Shown here: positions 37,501 to 50,659 of the stretch, one piece after another | Layout: every line of letters begins with the position of its first letter | Position numbering within the stretch: the stretch's first letter is position 1 | Assembly (NCBI GenBank): GCA_016946835.1 | Contig: JACVTC010000001.1 | Span: 3,448,501 to 3,512,500, forward strand | Source: Neocallimastix lanati (nom. inval.) | Taxonomy: Eukaryota > Neocallimastigomycota > Neocallimastigomycetes > Neocallimastigales > Neocallimastigaceae | Direction of reading: 5' to 3' | Length of the DNA: 64,000 nt | The notes under the pieces: model-generated | Database searches by the model: none | What the model was told of the DNA's origin: nothing | What the model saw: only the letters and a program-made list of their open reading frames with translations | Made by a program: the position numbers and the translations under genes

Positions 37501-38834
37501 CATGAAATAGGTGAACCATTAATGGGGAGAATAAACCAGTTACCAAGGTTACTGTTGGTTAATTTATCTTGTAAAACAGAGGTGCTCATGTTAAAACCTC
37601 CAATGGAGGATTAGTGTAACTCTGAAGCCATGTGAAAACTTCAGAGAATGCATATCGGACTTGTAATGAGTGTTTCTTAGTGGAAATATAGACATTACCT
37701 ATAAATTGGAGTGATTCCATAGACTAAATATATGTTGTTAAAGAAACAAGGTGAGTATAGGAATTATCTTCAAGTACTACTTGACATGATACATGACATC
37801 CAAAATATAAACCTCTGCAACCTGGCGAATATGGATCCATTCTTTCCTGGAAATATTTGTAGTTGGAAAGCGTTAATTTACATGAAAATCTATCATCCTT
37901 GGTACCATAACCTGTTTCCTGAAAACAGAGGAATAATGGTTTAAAAATTGCGTTGAAGTACTCAATACTATCTCTTTTCATGAAATTCCATCCTTTTTTT
38001 TTTTCAACTAAGACAAAAGGAAAACTTTCATGTGTTAGAATGTGAAATTGGGTTTCGAGCATTTAGATTAGGTATATTGGGGAGCATTGATTACATGAAT
38101 GGCATTTATAGCATTTACTAAATTAGATGAACTGAGATTTGCTGAGTTTGTATTATCGGATGTATTATTGGATATTAAATTTTGTTTTAAATGTTTAAAA
38201 AAAAACCTTATGATTCCATTAGGAACATCTATAATATGAAATTTTTACTCCCGATATTGCCTTTTCAAATACTTTTTCAAATTTTGCTTGGTTGAAATTT
38301 GGAGTGTATATTTTAATCCTGAAGAAGCTATCACTGAAATTAATTAATTTTTTTTTCATTAAAGAAATATTGTTTTTGAGTTTTTTGTATCAAGAATGAA
38401 TAAATCCCTTCATTTTAGTATCGGTCCATGAGTGCATACTACGGATAAAAATCAACCTAGTGATGACAATAAATGTTCCATAACAGCAAAAACCCCCATT
38501 GAAATATCTTAACCATAATGAATTATAAATTATAAATTGATAAAAAATGAAACTAATATAAACTAAAATACTAAAAACTAAGAAATATAAATTTAAAATA
38601 AATAATATATAAAATATATAAAATAAAATATAAAAAATATAAGAAATATAAAAAATATAAAAAATATAAAAAATATAAAAAATATAAAAAATATAAAAAA
38701 TATAAAAAATATAAAAAATATAAAAAAATAGATATAGAAAAATTAATAAAAAATTAAAATAATATGAAGTTTTTTTCTTTTTGCTGATTATCTAAGTTAA
38801 ATAAACTACTTGTATATTTTGTAATAATGAATAA

Positions 38835-38880
<46 letters not shown>

Positions 38881-39270
38881 TTATTTATTTATTTATTTAT
38901 TTTTTATTTTTTTTAAGTTATTGTTTTTCTATTTAATTAATAAAGTTCTGTATAATATAATAATTTTCTATAAAATAATCATACAATGACTAAAATGTAA
39001 AGGTAAATAAAATATTAGTAGTGAAAAACTATAAAAAGACTCCCATCCGTTAAATAATGTTTTAAACACAAGCTTTGGAGTGAATCAATCTCCTACATTT
39101 CCATTATACAATAGCTACAGAAATTTAAATAATAATATAGAAAAATACATACAAAATAATGCTACAATAAAAAAATACAATAAATTTATTATAATGATAA
39201 TAGGTAGGAACTTCATGTTATTATTAATTATTAAACTCCAATATTACTAAATAACTAATTTAAAACTAAT
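34545..39270 (-). mobile_element. LINE-B copy 2, long decayed non-LTR retrotransposon
   Basis: Reads right to left: 5' untranslated homology to LINE-A (about 39270-39000); an AT-expanded stretch; an N-terminal region (about 38470-38230); endonuclease with LCFQETG and GCRGLYFG (about 38060-37740); linker; RT with GIPMEFFKA, RPEQFRFGNREE and LAFLDLKK (about 36590-36110); zinc finger CPERCPYCYRE (about 35390-35340); and a decayed C-terminal end with FLGGRD (about 34910). Coding is broken by many stops and frame changes and by poly(T) insertions (about 35599-35621, 36036-36055). It is older than LINE-A but retains nearly the whole length. No target-site duplication could be fixed. Confidence 0.87.
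38620..38878. repeat. AAAAAATAT nonamer tract and poly(T) inside LINE-B copy 2
   Basis: About 12 units of a 9-bp A/T repeat (about 38620-38730), then poly(T) at about 38837-38878. They separate the LINE's coding start from its 5' untranslated homology and appear to be later expansions. Confidence 0.8.
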
Positions 39271-40269
39271 AGAGGAAAGGGAAAAAAATTATAATAAAAA
39301 TTATAAATTTCATTTTACATCTTACTTGATTCTGAAGAATGTAATAATGAATTAAAAAATTCAGAACTTATTAAAGAATGTATGCCTACTATTACATTAG
39401 AGAATTTCAAATAAAAATGTTCTGACATTAGCTCTGAAAAATGTTAAGACTTTTATAATGATTCAAGCAAATCTAAAATATTTTTTGATTTTTAAAAAAG
39501 ATCTTGTATTTAATGAATTACTTTAACTGAATATCTTTAATAGTTCTATATATAAATTATGTAGTCAAAGTTTTACAGATGAACTTAATAATTTATGTCC
39601 TTATTTCTAAATATTCAATTGCACATGCTGACCGAAACAAATTTCTTTATACTTGTAAATCTAAAGAATGTACTAACTAATAGGTTACTTGACTATGTTA
39701 AAAAAATTAAATGAAATTGCTGCTTATGAAAATTTATCCATTAATATAAATAAAAAATTCATTTATCAAGAATTAACAAGCATTTAAAAAAGGGTTATGC
39801 ATTTTACTAGCAATGGTTTTACTTTTAGAATAAATAGGATTTTTTGATTACATTATTTTTTATTATTATCATTATTTATTAAATGAATAAACACCATTAA
39901 AAGAATAAATGAATAAATGCTCATTTCCTCAAATATTTATAATAAATAATAAATAAATCAATAATAATCAAATAAACAATAATAAATAAATGAAATGAAA
40001 GTAAAAATCATGAAATAAACAATAACAATCAAATAAACAATAATAAATTAATGAAATGAAAATAAAAATTATGAAAAAAAGCTAAAAACAAATATATATA
40101 CATATCGATATATATTTGATAAGATAATTTTTACATATTATCTCCAATAAAGTAATCACAAATCATCAATGGGTATGCCAAACAACAGAAACAGTTTAAA
40201 TTTTTTTTTTTTTTTTTTTTTAAAAGCAAATATAATGACTTATGATATATAAAAGGATGTCAAAGTTCA
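39271..40269. other. degenerate region, unassigned
   Basis: Moderate complexity at about 39300-39800 with short plus-strand frames (for example ECNNELKNSELIKECMPTITLE) broken by stops; I do not recognise the family. At about 39940-40080 a unit with CAATAATAAATAAATGAAATG is tandemly repeated about twice. It could be an eroded host gene or an older mobile element. Confidence 0.35.
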
Positions 40270-41420
40270 GTTATCAAACCAAACTCAAACAAACAAAGTT
40301 TTAGAGAATCCTGAAATGAATTGTCAATGATAGTTCGTGAGACCTAGAAAGGATTGTATTTATTTTACTTTTGTTGAAGTGGGCCATTCTAAAATTGAAG
40401 ATACCTTCTTTTGGGGTCCATGAAAATACTATCGGAAGATATTCTGGAAATGGGAAAATCTAAAAATGGAACGTAGAACAAGCGTTTCTCAAGTTTGTCA
40501 TATAATCTATTGGTGTTAAATCTTTTTAAGTATTTCAGCTAAGTGTTCCAGATGAGAGTTGATATCAAATAAGAAGATTATAATGTTATCAATTTATCTA
40601 TATGTGAATTTTCCTAATCAATCTTCCAAAACGTCGTTTATAAAGTGTTAAAATAAAGCTGGAGGGTTTTTCAGGCCAAAAGACATTATAGGGTACTCAT
40701 AATGCCTAAAATTTTCAGTTAAATACTGTTTTATACTTGTTTCTTTTCCTTGATTCGAACACAATTGTAGGCTGAATGAAAATCGGGCTTTAGGAAGATC
40801 TAATTGTGAGGTGGTGTGAGTAAATTTTCATATTGTTATTATTAGGTAATTTAATTTCAATAGGAGCAGTCAATTCAAAGCTTCTCAACTTCTGAGTAGT
40901 CACAAATTGTTTACAAATGAGACTTCATCTTGAATCAATTAGTAAATTTAAAGGAATATTTTTATCTATTCCCTGGAGGTAAAAAGCAGAAATCATTTTT
41001 TTTTTTTAATCAGACTTACTTTTAGTATAACTTATGGAAAGTGTAATTTTCTTTTTTTTTTGAAATTATTAATTATGTTCTTTTTTAATATCTTGCTTCT
41101 GTCTTCTAACAATATTACTTCTTCACTTTATAGTTTTTTCACTTAACACTTCAAAATACTATTTAGAGTAGCATTACTTATCAACTTTAATTATTAAATT
41201 AATTACTTCAAATAATCCTTTCAATCATATTCTCCCCTGACTTCATCAATTTGTCCTTTTATTAAAATAGAATTTTTGCATCTAATGCAAATAGCCAAAT
41301 ATCTAAATTGAATTGTATATTCCGCATCACCACCTAATTTTTTTTATTTTAAATTCAACAATCTTTCAATTAAAGGAGTATCTTTGTTCTTTTAGAATCC
41401 TTGAAGTTTTCAATAAGAAG
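40270..41420 (-). mobile_element. Ty3/gypsy-type LTR retrotransposon fossil, internal part
   Basis: Reading right to left, short stretches resemble a Gag-like segment (about 41400-41220), an aspartic protease motif (LIDS, about 40950) and reverse transcriptase with the FGLKN motif (about 40670) and the SFLGLTNY connection motif (about 40340). The order Gag-protease-RT is that of the Ty3/gypsy group. It is thoroughly broken, with many interruptions, and clearly old. No LTRs, integrase or RNase H part was recognised. Confidence 0.7.
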
Positions 41421-42547
41421 TTTTTTTTTTTTTTTTTTTTTTATATGATAAAAATAATTTTAATAAAAATTAGGTAAAAACTTTGAAATATTTTAACGGA
41501 TATGATGAAAATTAAGTATAAATAATATTTTAACAAACTCTAATAAAATTTAGGTATAAATAATATCAAGTTTTTCTTTGTTAATCAGTAAGTATTATTG
41601 ATATAATATAAAATAATAAAAAAAATTTTAAAATATTTATTTTATATTTTATCAATAATAAATAATATTTTAGATTATAATATATAAATTATTTAGTATA
41701 TTATATACAATAAAAAAATAAAGTTAAATATAAATTATATTTTAATTTTATTAATTAAAATTATTGAAGAGATGGTGATATTAATTTAATATATTTTTAT
41801 AATCATTAATTAAAAATTAATGGAGAGATAGTGATATTATATACTATTCTTGTGGATAAAATTAATGAAAGTAAATTTGAATATAAATAATAAATAATAT
41901 TTATTAATAAAAATTATTATTTTTTTTTTTTTTTTTTTACTTTTTATGCAAAAATAAAAATCAAAATTTATATAAATAAAAATTTAATTTTTAAGAAAAT
42001 TATATTAATTATATTTATTTAATGTATATTTAATATATAATATATTTTATAAAACATTTTATATTAAATATACATTAAATAAATATAATTAATATAATTT
42101 AAAAAACAATACATAATATATAATATTATATAAATTATTATATGTTATTATATATATAAAATATATTTTAATATATCAGAAGTAACCAAAGTTTTAAAAT
42201 TTAAATTTAATATTTATATTATGTACTTTTTTTTTATATATTGTTTTCTTAATTAAAGTGATGGTTATATATTAATTCGTTTAAATATCAATTATATTTC
42301 ACATAGTATATTATCTTTTAAAATATTATTAGTCATATATTAATTTAATTTCTCAATTCTGTTACACAAGAATTAAGAAAAAAGTTTATGATTATAATTA
42401 TAAATAATATAAAATTAAATTATACTATAATATATTAAAATATAATTGTATAAACCAATAATGTTCATGAAAAAAGAAAGGGAAATTTATTAACAAAAAG
42501 CCTAAATACTTTGGTTGTTGTTTCTTTTGTTTTATTTTCCTTAGAAG

Positions 42548-42579
<32 letters not shown>

Positions 42580-43186
42580 TAAAAAAGCAGGGGAAATTTG
42601 TTAATGAATTATTATAATTTTTATAAATAAAAATATTATAATAAAATAAATTATTATAATTCGTCTATTAAATAAAAATATTATAATAAAATAAATTATT
42701 ATAATTCGTCTATTAAATAAATTATAATATAATATAATAAATACAAATATCAAGAATTACATTATATTATAATTTATTACAAAAAAACAAAAATTTTATT
42801 TTTTTTTGGAAAAAATAAAAAATTAATTTTTTTCAGAAAAAACATAAATTATAAATTTATCAGAAAAAACAAAAATTTAAATTTAACATATTATTATTAT
42901 TATTATTTTACTATTATTATTATTTTTTTTTTTTTTTTGTTTAATTTATTCAAAAAATTAATATATCAATATAAATAAGAATCTATTTTATAAACGGAAA
43001 TATTAAATTAATAAAAAATTATTGATAAAAAATTTGTAATAAATAAACAAATAAACAAAAAACAAAAAAACAAAATCAAAAAAAAAAAAAATAATAAATA
43101 AATAAATAAAAAACAAAAATATAAATATAAATAAAAATAACTATAATTATTATAATATTATTAATATACAACTGAAAAAAAAAAAA
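41421..43186. other. AT-rich spacer upstream of the MATH gene
   Basis: Low-complexity A/T with poly(A) at about 42549-42569 and (TA)-rich runs. Partial duplications are seen: GAGATGGTGATATTA at about 41768 and a similar GAGATAGTGATATTA at about 41824; and a 53-bp tandem pair near 42612-42720. A 41-bp hairpin is listed separately. No gene is seen. Confidence 0.6.
41997..42100. repeat. perfect 41-bp inverted repeat
   Basis: Arms 41997-42037 and 42060-42100 are exact reverse complements with a 22-nt loop. The arms include AATGTATATTTAATAT. It would form a stable hairpin or cruciform. No coding or transposon end was found beside it. Confidence 0.9.
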
Positions 43187-46100
43187 ATGGAATTAAAAGG
43201 TAATAATATATATAAATTATTTAGAATTATTAATAAAAAATTTATATGATTAACTGGAAAGATATATATATATTTTAAATAATAAATAAATATAATTTAA
43301 ATAGAACAATTTATTGGTAAATTAAAGAATTTAATAAAACAGGAAACAACCTTGAAATATGATAGTGTTCAAGATGGTTATTTTGAATGGGAAATTGATA
43401 ATTGGAAAAAATTAAAAGGAATAGAAAATAGTCCAGAGTTTAAACTTTGTGGATATAAATGGTATAAATAAGTTAATAAAAATATAAATATGTTAATAAA
43501 AATATAAATATGTTAATAAAAATATAAATTAATATATTATTTATTAAAATATATTATGTCTAAAATTTAATGTTTTATAAAAACAGGTCTCTTAAATTGA
43601 ATAAGAATATTTCAAAATTAAGTAATACTTTAAATTCTTTCGATATTACTTTGAAAAACCTTAATGAAGGTCAAGAAATTAACAGTAGTTGTATAATATC
43701 ATTACGTGAAAAAGATAGTTATTACAATTTTATTGCTAAAGGTAGGAGAAAAAAAATAGAATAAATAAAAATAAGTAGTTTTTTTAGTTATATTTAATAT
43801 TAATGAAAAATTTATATATATAATTTAAATTATTGAAAGATTTGACTAGTAGATCTGAAGATAAGCATGCTAGTTTTGATAAAGATAGTTATCGAAATGC
43901 TTTTAAAACAATGTTAAAAAATGATGATATTATTATTACCGTTTTTATGCGTGTGTATAAAGATAGTGAAAAAGAAAAAAAAGGTGTGTTACATTTAAAT
44001 TATTTTTGTACTTTTTAACTAAATGTATTTATAAAATAAGATAAAATAAATAGTAGAAATATAAATATGAATTATAGATTTATTTTTTAATTTATTTCTA
44101 ATTTATTTCTTTAGAAAATTTTAAAAATTCCTTAAAAAATATGGTCCAAGAAAATTCCAAAGATTTTGAATTAGTAGGAAAAGATTATTTTGAATGGAAA
44201 ATTGATGATTGGAATGGAATTGCAAATAATAAAGAAGCTGAATATAGTACAAAATTTAATGTTGGAGGATTTAATTGGTACTATAAATAAAGTTAATTTA
44301 AAGTTTTAGAATTATACATGATAGTAAATATTGATTATATATATACTAATATAATTAAAAATATATATATTATTTTATATTTTGTAAACGAATAAAAAAT
44401 AAAGGAAAATTAAATTACATCCAAATGGAATAGATGATACTGGTAAATGTGTTTCAATTTATTTGAAAAATCTTGATTCCAAAAGTTCTTTCCATACTTT
44501 TGTAAAATGTGTACTATTTATATCTAACTATAATAATTGTGAAATACATCATCGAAAAGGTAATATTTATATTATTGTAGTTTAATCTATATATGAATAT
44601 TAAATATCTAATAAATATTAATAGACAGACAATAATAATAGTATTAATATTAATTATAAAAGTTTTTAAAGAAATAGTGATACAAAATTAAAGAATTTAT
44701 ATATAAAAAAAAGTTGAAAAAAAATTTAACACATTAATTATATTTTATATATTATAGAATTTTCTTCATTTTTCAATAATGAGGACACTACAGGTGGTAT
44801 AAAGGAATTTATTGAAAAGAATAGTTTATATCAAAATAGGAATATTGATATGCCAATGATTAAAGACAAAGAAAAGAGACTACTCTATGAAAAAGAGAAT
44901 GCTGGTCTTGGTCATCCTATTGTTGAAAACAATAAAGTTATTGTAGGAGCATATCTTAATGTTTATAAATATAAAAATGGTATTTTAATGTTAATCTTAA
45001 AAGAAAATATTAATTAAATTTTAAAGATATAATAATATATAATTTTGAATGATTAAAATTAACATATTAAATATATAAATGATAAAATTGATAAAATAAT
45101 AAAGGTAAATGTATTGCTAAAGAAGCAAATAGTTATATTAAAGAAAGAAAAGCTTTAGGCTATTATTCTTCTGGAGAGAATTATTATGAATGGACCATTG
45201 ATAATTGGAAAAAATTTAAAAATAATAAGAGCGTAGTATATAGTCCAGAATTTGAAATTTCTGGTTATAAATGGTATTAATTTAAAAATTATTGCAAACG
45301 AATAAATATATAAATAAAAAAATAAATAAATACAATAGAAATAATTAACAATAATTTGAAATAAAAATTATTTAACATTAATTTAAATATATTAATATTA
45401 ACAGGAGAATACATTTATATCCAAATGGAGAAAGTGACCATGAATATGTTTCATTGTATATACAAAGTAAAAACGCGAAAAATAGTGAATTTTATAATAT
45501 ATTAGCTGATTATGTATTGTATATGCGTAATTACAAGGATCCTTCATTTCTTGTTAAATCATGTAAGTAAAAAATTAACAATTTAATAATATAATAGTAT
45601 AGAAAATGTAAATTTAATTAAATAAATGAATAAATGTTAAATAAAATAAATATAATATATATATATATTAATTTTTATGTATACAAATAGTTAACAATTT
45701 CGATAAACCAGAATGGTTTAATAATGAACATTCAGAACTTGGAGGAGATTTCATAAAAATTGCAGACTTATATACAAAAAATGAAAATGAATATTTAACA
45801 TTAGTTGAAGATAATAAATTAGTCATTGGTATATTTATTCGTACATATAAATATAATAATGGTAATTTTAAAAATATATTAATTATGTTTTATTTATATT
45901 TTTAAATTGATTATATAAAATAAACATAATTACTTTTATTTATATTTTTAAATTGATTATATAAAATAAACATAATTACTTTTATTTATATTTTTAAATT
46001 GATTATATAAAATAAAGTAACAATAAAAGAAAAAAAAATTATTTTATCAAATATATATTAATAAATGTATATTTTTTTTTTATTTTTTATTTTAAAATAA

Positions 46101-49100
46101 TATATCTGTTTTTTATCACAAATAGAAACTTTTGTTAAGGATTTAAAGAATCTTAATGATGAATATGATAAGAAAGAAATTTTGAATGAAAATGTTTATG
46201 AGTGGAGAATTGACGATTATGATAGAATAAAAAATAATAAAGTAATAAGTAGTCCAGAATTCAAAATTGGTGAATATAGATGGTAATAATAATAATAATA
46301 ATAAATAATAATAATAATAATAATAAAAATAATAATAATAATAATAAAAATAATAAAAAAAAAAAAATATTAAATAAATAATTATATATTATAATTTTTT
46401 TATTATTCTTTTTATAATTATTTTATTTTATTATTATTTTTTTTTATTATTATTTTTTTCTTTTTTCTTTTTTATATTTATATTTTATTTATTAACTAAT
46501 AATTATTAAATATATAAATATATTTTTAATATATTTATAAAAATAAATTTTATTAATATAATATTTTTTTTTTTGTTTTAAAAAAAAGGAACTTAAAATT
46601 ATATCCAAAAGGATTTAATAATAGCATTACGGATCACATATCTATAAATTTAACAAACTTAACTTTAGCAGAAATGGCAAATAATAAAAATACGAATAAA
46701 AAGAAATCAAAAAATCAAAATAAAAGTGATTTAAATATTTATACAAATGTTTTGTTTTTCGTAAGAAATAAAAATAACTATTATTATTATGGTGTAAAAT
46801 GTAATATATAAAATAATATAATATTTAATATTTAATATTTAATTTTAATTTATATATTAAAATAATATGAATGTATATATATATAAATATTTTTATTTAA
46901 ATAGATTATAATGGTTTACAAATATTTAATAAATATAATAATACCTTTTATGATAAAATGTTTTATGAAAAAGAGAAATTATATACTAAAAATGAAGATG
47001 ACTGTATAAGTTTAATTGAAGACAATAAAATTATATTCGGTGCTTATATATGTATTTATAAACCTAATACATATGGTATGAATAATAAAAAAAATTTTTT
47101 TTTTTTTTTTTGATATTATAAAAATTATTAAAATATTTATTTATTGAATTTTTTATTTTATTTATTAAATATTAATAATTAATAAAAATAATATATTTTA
47201 TATATTTATAAGATAAATTCGTAAATAGAATGAAAGGATTAATTAATGATAGTAAATTAAAATATAATGTTCTTGATGAAAAATTTTTCGAACAACGGAT
47301 AAATAATTGGAAAGAAGATTGTAATAAATATAATTTTATTAGTGAGTTTGAAGCAGCTGGTTTATCTTGGTAACTCTATGAAATAATAATAATAATATAT
47401 AAAAAAAAATTTTTTTTTTTTTTGTTATATTAAAAATTTTTTATAGTTATATTATATATAAGTAATATATAAATATTCACTGAGGACATTAAAAATAAAT
47501 AATAATATATTATTGTAATTTATATATATATATAAAAAGGGAAACTGAATTTTATAGCAATGATAAAGGTAGTTTTTCATTTGGATTGCATTGTGATGAA
47601 TTTAATAAAAAATATAGTGCTAATAAAAATGCAATTGTATATCTTCAATTTGTTATGTATATCAGAAATTATAAAGACTTTAATATTACATTAACACATG
47701 GTATTTATATATAGATATATACATATTTTTTTTAAAAATAAAATAAAATAAAATAAATTATCGTAATTTCAATATTTAATATATAATTTTATGTTATTGT
47801 TTATAATAAATTTTATAGCAACTAATTCCGTTGTATCTTGTAATAAAATTTCTAATGGCTTTACTATTAAAAATTTCATTGATTGTGATAATTTGTACAA
47901 TGAAAAGAAACGCTTATATGAAGATGATACTTTAGTTTGTGGTGTTTATTTACGTATTTATAAGAAAAAACCTCAAAGTATGTATAATATTTTTATTATT
48001 TATAAAACTAATATATTGATATTGACATTGAAGATTCAAAAAATATATATATATGTAACATAGAAATAAAAAATAACAAATAAAAGCAAACAAGAAAAAA
48101 ATAGAAAATAGAAATATTAATAAAATAAACAAGTTAAAAAATTAAAAAATAGAACTACTAATAAAATAACAACAATAAAAATAAAAAAAGAAATAAAAAA
48201 AATATAGTAGAATTATTTTTTATTTTTTTTTTTTTTATTTTTAATTTTTTTTTATTTTTTTTTATTTTTTTTATATTTATTATTATTATTATTGTTATTT
48301 ATTATTAATTATTTTTTTTTTAAAAATAAAAATATAATAGTTAAAATTGTAAATAAAGATATTACAGTTCAATATCAAAGTGAAGATAAAACTGATGGTG
48401 GTGGTATAATTTTCCATTATGACGAAGAAGGTGATCTTGATGTTAAATTATATCAATATAATTTAAATTTAAGAACTGGAAGTATAGAATATTCTAAACT
48501 ATATATTGAAAAATTAAATACTGATTATCCAAAGTTAAAAGATGACATTGATCAAGGAAAAGTTACAATTCAACAAGTATTAAAAGACGCAAGTTTGTAT
48601 TAATAATTATTTATTATTGAATATTACTATATACATTTTAATTTAAATAAAATTATTCTTATCATTAAATTTATTTTATTTTAATTTTTTGTTAAAAAAA
48701 AAAAAAAAATTGAATATTACTATATACATTTTAATTTAAATAAAATTATTCTTAACATTAAATTTATTTTATTTTAATTTTTTGTTAAAAAAAAAAAAAA
48801 AAAAATAAACATAAAAAATAGAACCAGTAAAAGATGATGATGAAAAAGATATAGATATTGCCATTGCTACATGTAATCATAAAGCAAAAGCAAGTTATGA
48901 AATGAGTTTTAATAAAAATGATATTATCTTTATTGTTAATTGGAATTACGATGATGAAATGGCAATGGGATTTAAACGTAATAATAATAAACAAAAAACC
49001 AGTTTATCATTGATTCCTAAAAATTGTATTAAAAAATTTGATAAAAAAGCTCATGGTTAGTAAATTTATTAATATTATTCTAATTTACATTTTAATAAAT

Positions 49101-50172
49101 AAATATATATAAATAAATATAAATAGAAAATAAAATAAAAATAAAAATTTATGTTTTAATATATTTTTATTTATTAACAATCAATCGTTAAAAATCATAA
49201 TAATTAAAATAATTTTGTTTATAAATAATAATTAATAACTAATATATATAAAAAATAAATTACTTTCAAATAGAACAAAGAGTATATGAATCATTATTTG
49301 GGGAATCTTCAGATGAAGAATCTTCTGAGCCGGATAAAACTGAAAATAATTCTACGTCAAATACAGCAGCTACTGTAACATCAACTACTCCAGCTCTTAC
49401 ATCTACCGTACCGGCCGTTATTGCGCCACCTACAGTTCCACCTACAGGTCCAACTCCAGTGTCACCTTACATGCCACCATCTCCACAATTAGGTACAATA
49501 CCTTCTTATTCGTTACCAGCTGCACAAACAATGAATCAACCTGGTATGCCATTACTTCAACCATATCCAGCGCCATATGCTTATCCACCTCAATCATCAT
49601 CTCAACCACCTTATTCATATTCAACTCCACAACCATCTCCTCAAATAGCACCACAATCACCACCACAATCACCACCACAAGCTCGTCAATTTTCATTACC
49701 TGTTCCATCATCTTATGCTCCTCCACCAACTCCACAATCATCACTTCAGCCATATGCCCAACCATACGCTCAGCCATATGCCCAACCATATGGTCAATCA
49801 TATCCTCCACCTAATTTACAAAATGTTCCACAATCATATCCTCAACCAAATGTATCAACTCCTAACCAGTCATATCCTCAATCAAATGTATCAACTCCTA
49901 CCCAGTCATATCCTCAACCAAATGTATCAACTCCCTCCCAGTCATATCCTCAACCAAATGTATCAACTCCCTCCCAGTCATATCCTCAACCACCTGTACC
50001 ATCTCCTCTACAATCATATCCTCAACCTTCAATGTCATATCAACCATATGTGCAACCTTATGGTATTGCTTCACCACCTCAAAGTTATTCTTATCCATAC
50101 ACTCCTCAATCGTATCCTCAACAACAAGTTCCAGTTGATCCATCAAAACAAAATCAACCAACAGTTAATTAA
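43187..50172 (+). CDS. five-MATH-repeat protein with SH3-like domain and Pro/Tyr/Gln-rich tail, 19 exons (model)
   Basis: Exons: 43187-43199, 43305-43461, 43587-43741, 43840-43983, 44115-44277, 44405-44559, 44758-44979, 45105-45273, 45405-45562, 45691-45861, 46126-46282, 46589-46800, 46905-47075, 47213-47369, 47540-47700, 47819-47977, 48341-48592, 48822-49055, 49274-50172. All introns are GT-AG, phases chain correctly, and the sum is 3909 nt (1302 residues plus stop). Five MATH/TRAF-like modules show Y/F-EW-x-IDNW, SPEF, GYKW, LYPNG, VSLY. Each is coded by three exons: a phase-2 intron splits the GYKW Trp codon and phase-1 introns bound the module. Exon 18 encodes an SH3-like domain (ASYEMSFNKNDIIFIV...LIPKNCIKKF) lacking the usual WW pair. 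Exon 19 is a tail with about five SYPQPNVSTPSQ-like repeats. MATH domains bind protein partners, often in ubiquitin pathways; the role here is unknown. The 3' splice choice after exon 17 is the weakest point. Confidence 0.82.
45888..46015 (+). repeat. 46-bp tandem repeat in a MATH-gene intron
   Basis: Three near-identical units containing AAATTGATTATATAAAATAA within the intron 45862-46125. Confidence 0.85.
48617..48805 (+). repeat. tandem duplication of about 93 bp in the intron after exon 17
   Basis: Segment 48617-48709 is repeated at 48710-48805 with a single visible mismatch plus poly(A) length change. Both copies contain AATAAA-type A/T sequence and end in poly(A). Confidence 0.9.
49834..50030 (+). 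repeat. 36-bp coding minisatellite
   Basis: About five units encode the 12-residue motif SYPQPNVSTPSQ and variants in the MATH-gene tail. High DNA identity between units suggests recent in-frame slippage. Confidence 0.9.
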
Positions 50173-50591
50173 AGCATTTTATGATTTATATATATAAATA
50201 TATAAAAAGAAATTTAAATAAAGTATATTATATATTTTAATATATAATATAATTAATTTAAATTATAAATTTAAAATATTAAAATAAAAAATTAGTAAAA
50301 ATATATTAAAAATAAAATGATATATTAGTAAAAATATATTAAAATAAAATGATATATATCTAATAATAATTAATAATAAAATAAAGTAAAATAATATAAT
50401 ATGATATAAAATATATAATATAATATAATTATTACAAATAATATGATATATAAAATAATATAAGATATAAATATAATTATTAATAAATAAAATTATAATG
50501 AGAATAAAAAATAATAATATTAATAATAATAAAATATTACTATTAATTATTTAATAACATAATATGTAAAAAAAAAAAAAAAAAAAAAAAA

Positions 50592-50659
<68 letters not shown>

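Noticed and set aside
49442-49810. 122-codon minus-strand frame opposite the Pro-rich tail
   Set aside because: Met/Val/Glu-rich shadow of the repetitive plus-strand coding sequence.
49715-50197. 160-codon plus-strand frame with LSHMPNH/ILNQMYQL repeats
   Set aside because: Out-of-frame reading of the same minisatellite; the spliced MATH-gene frame accounts for the DNA.
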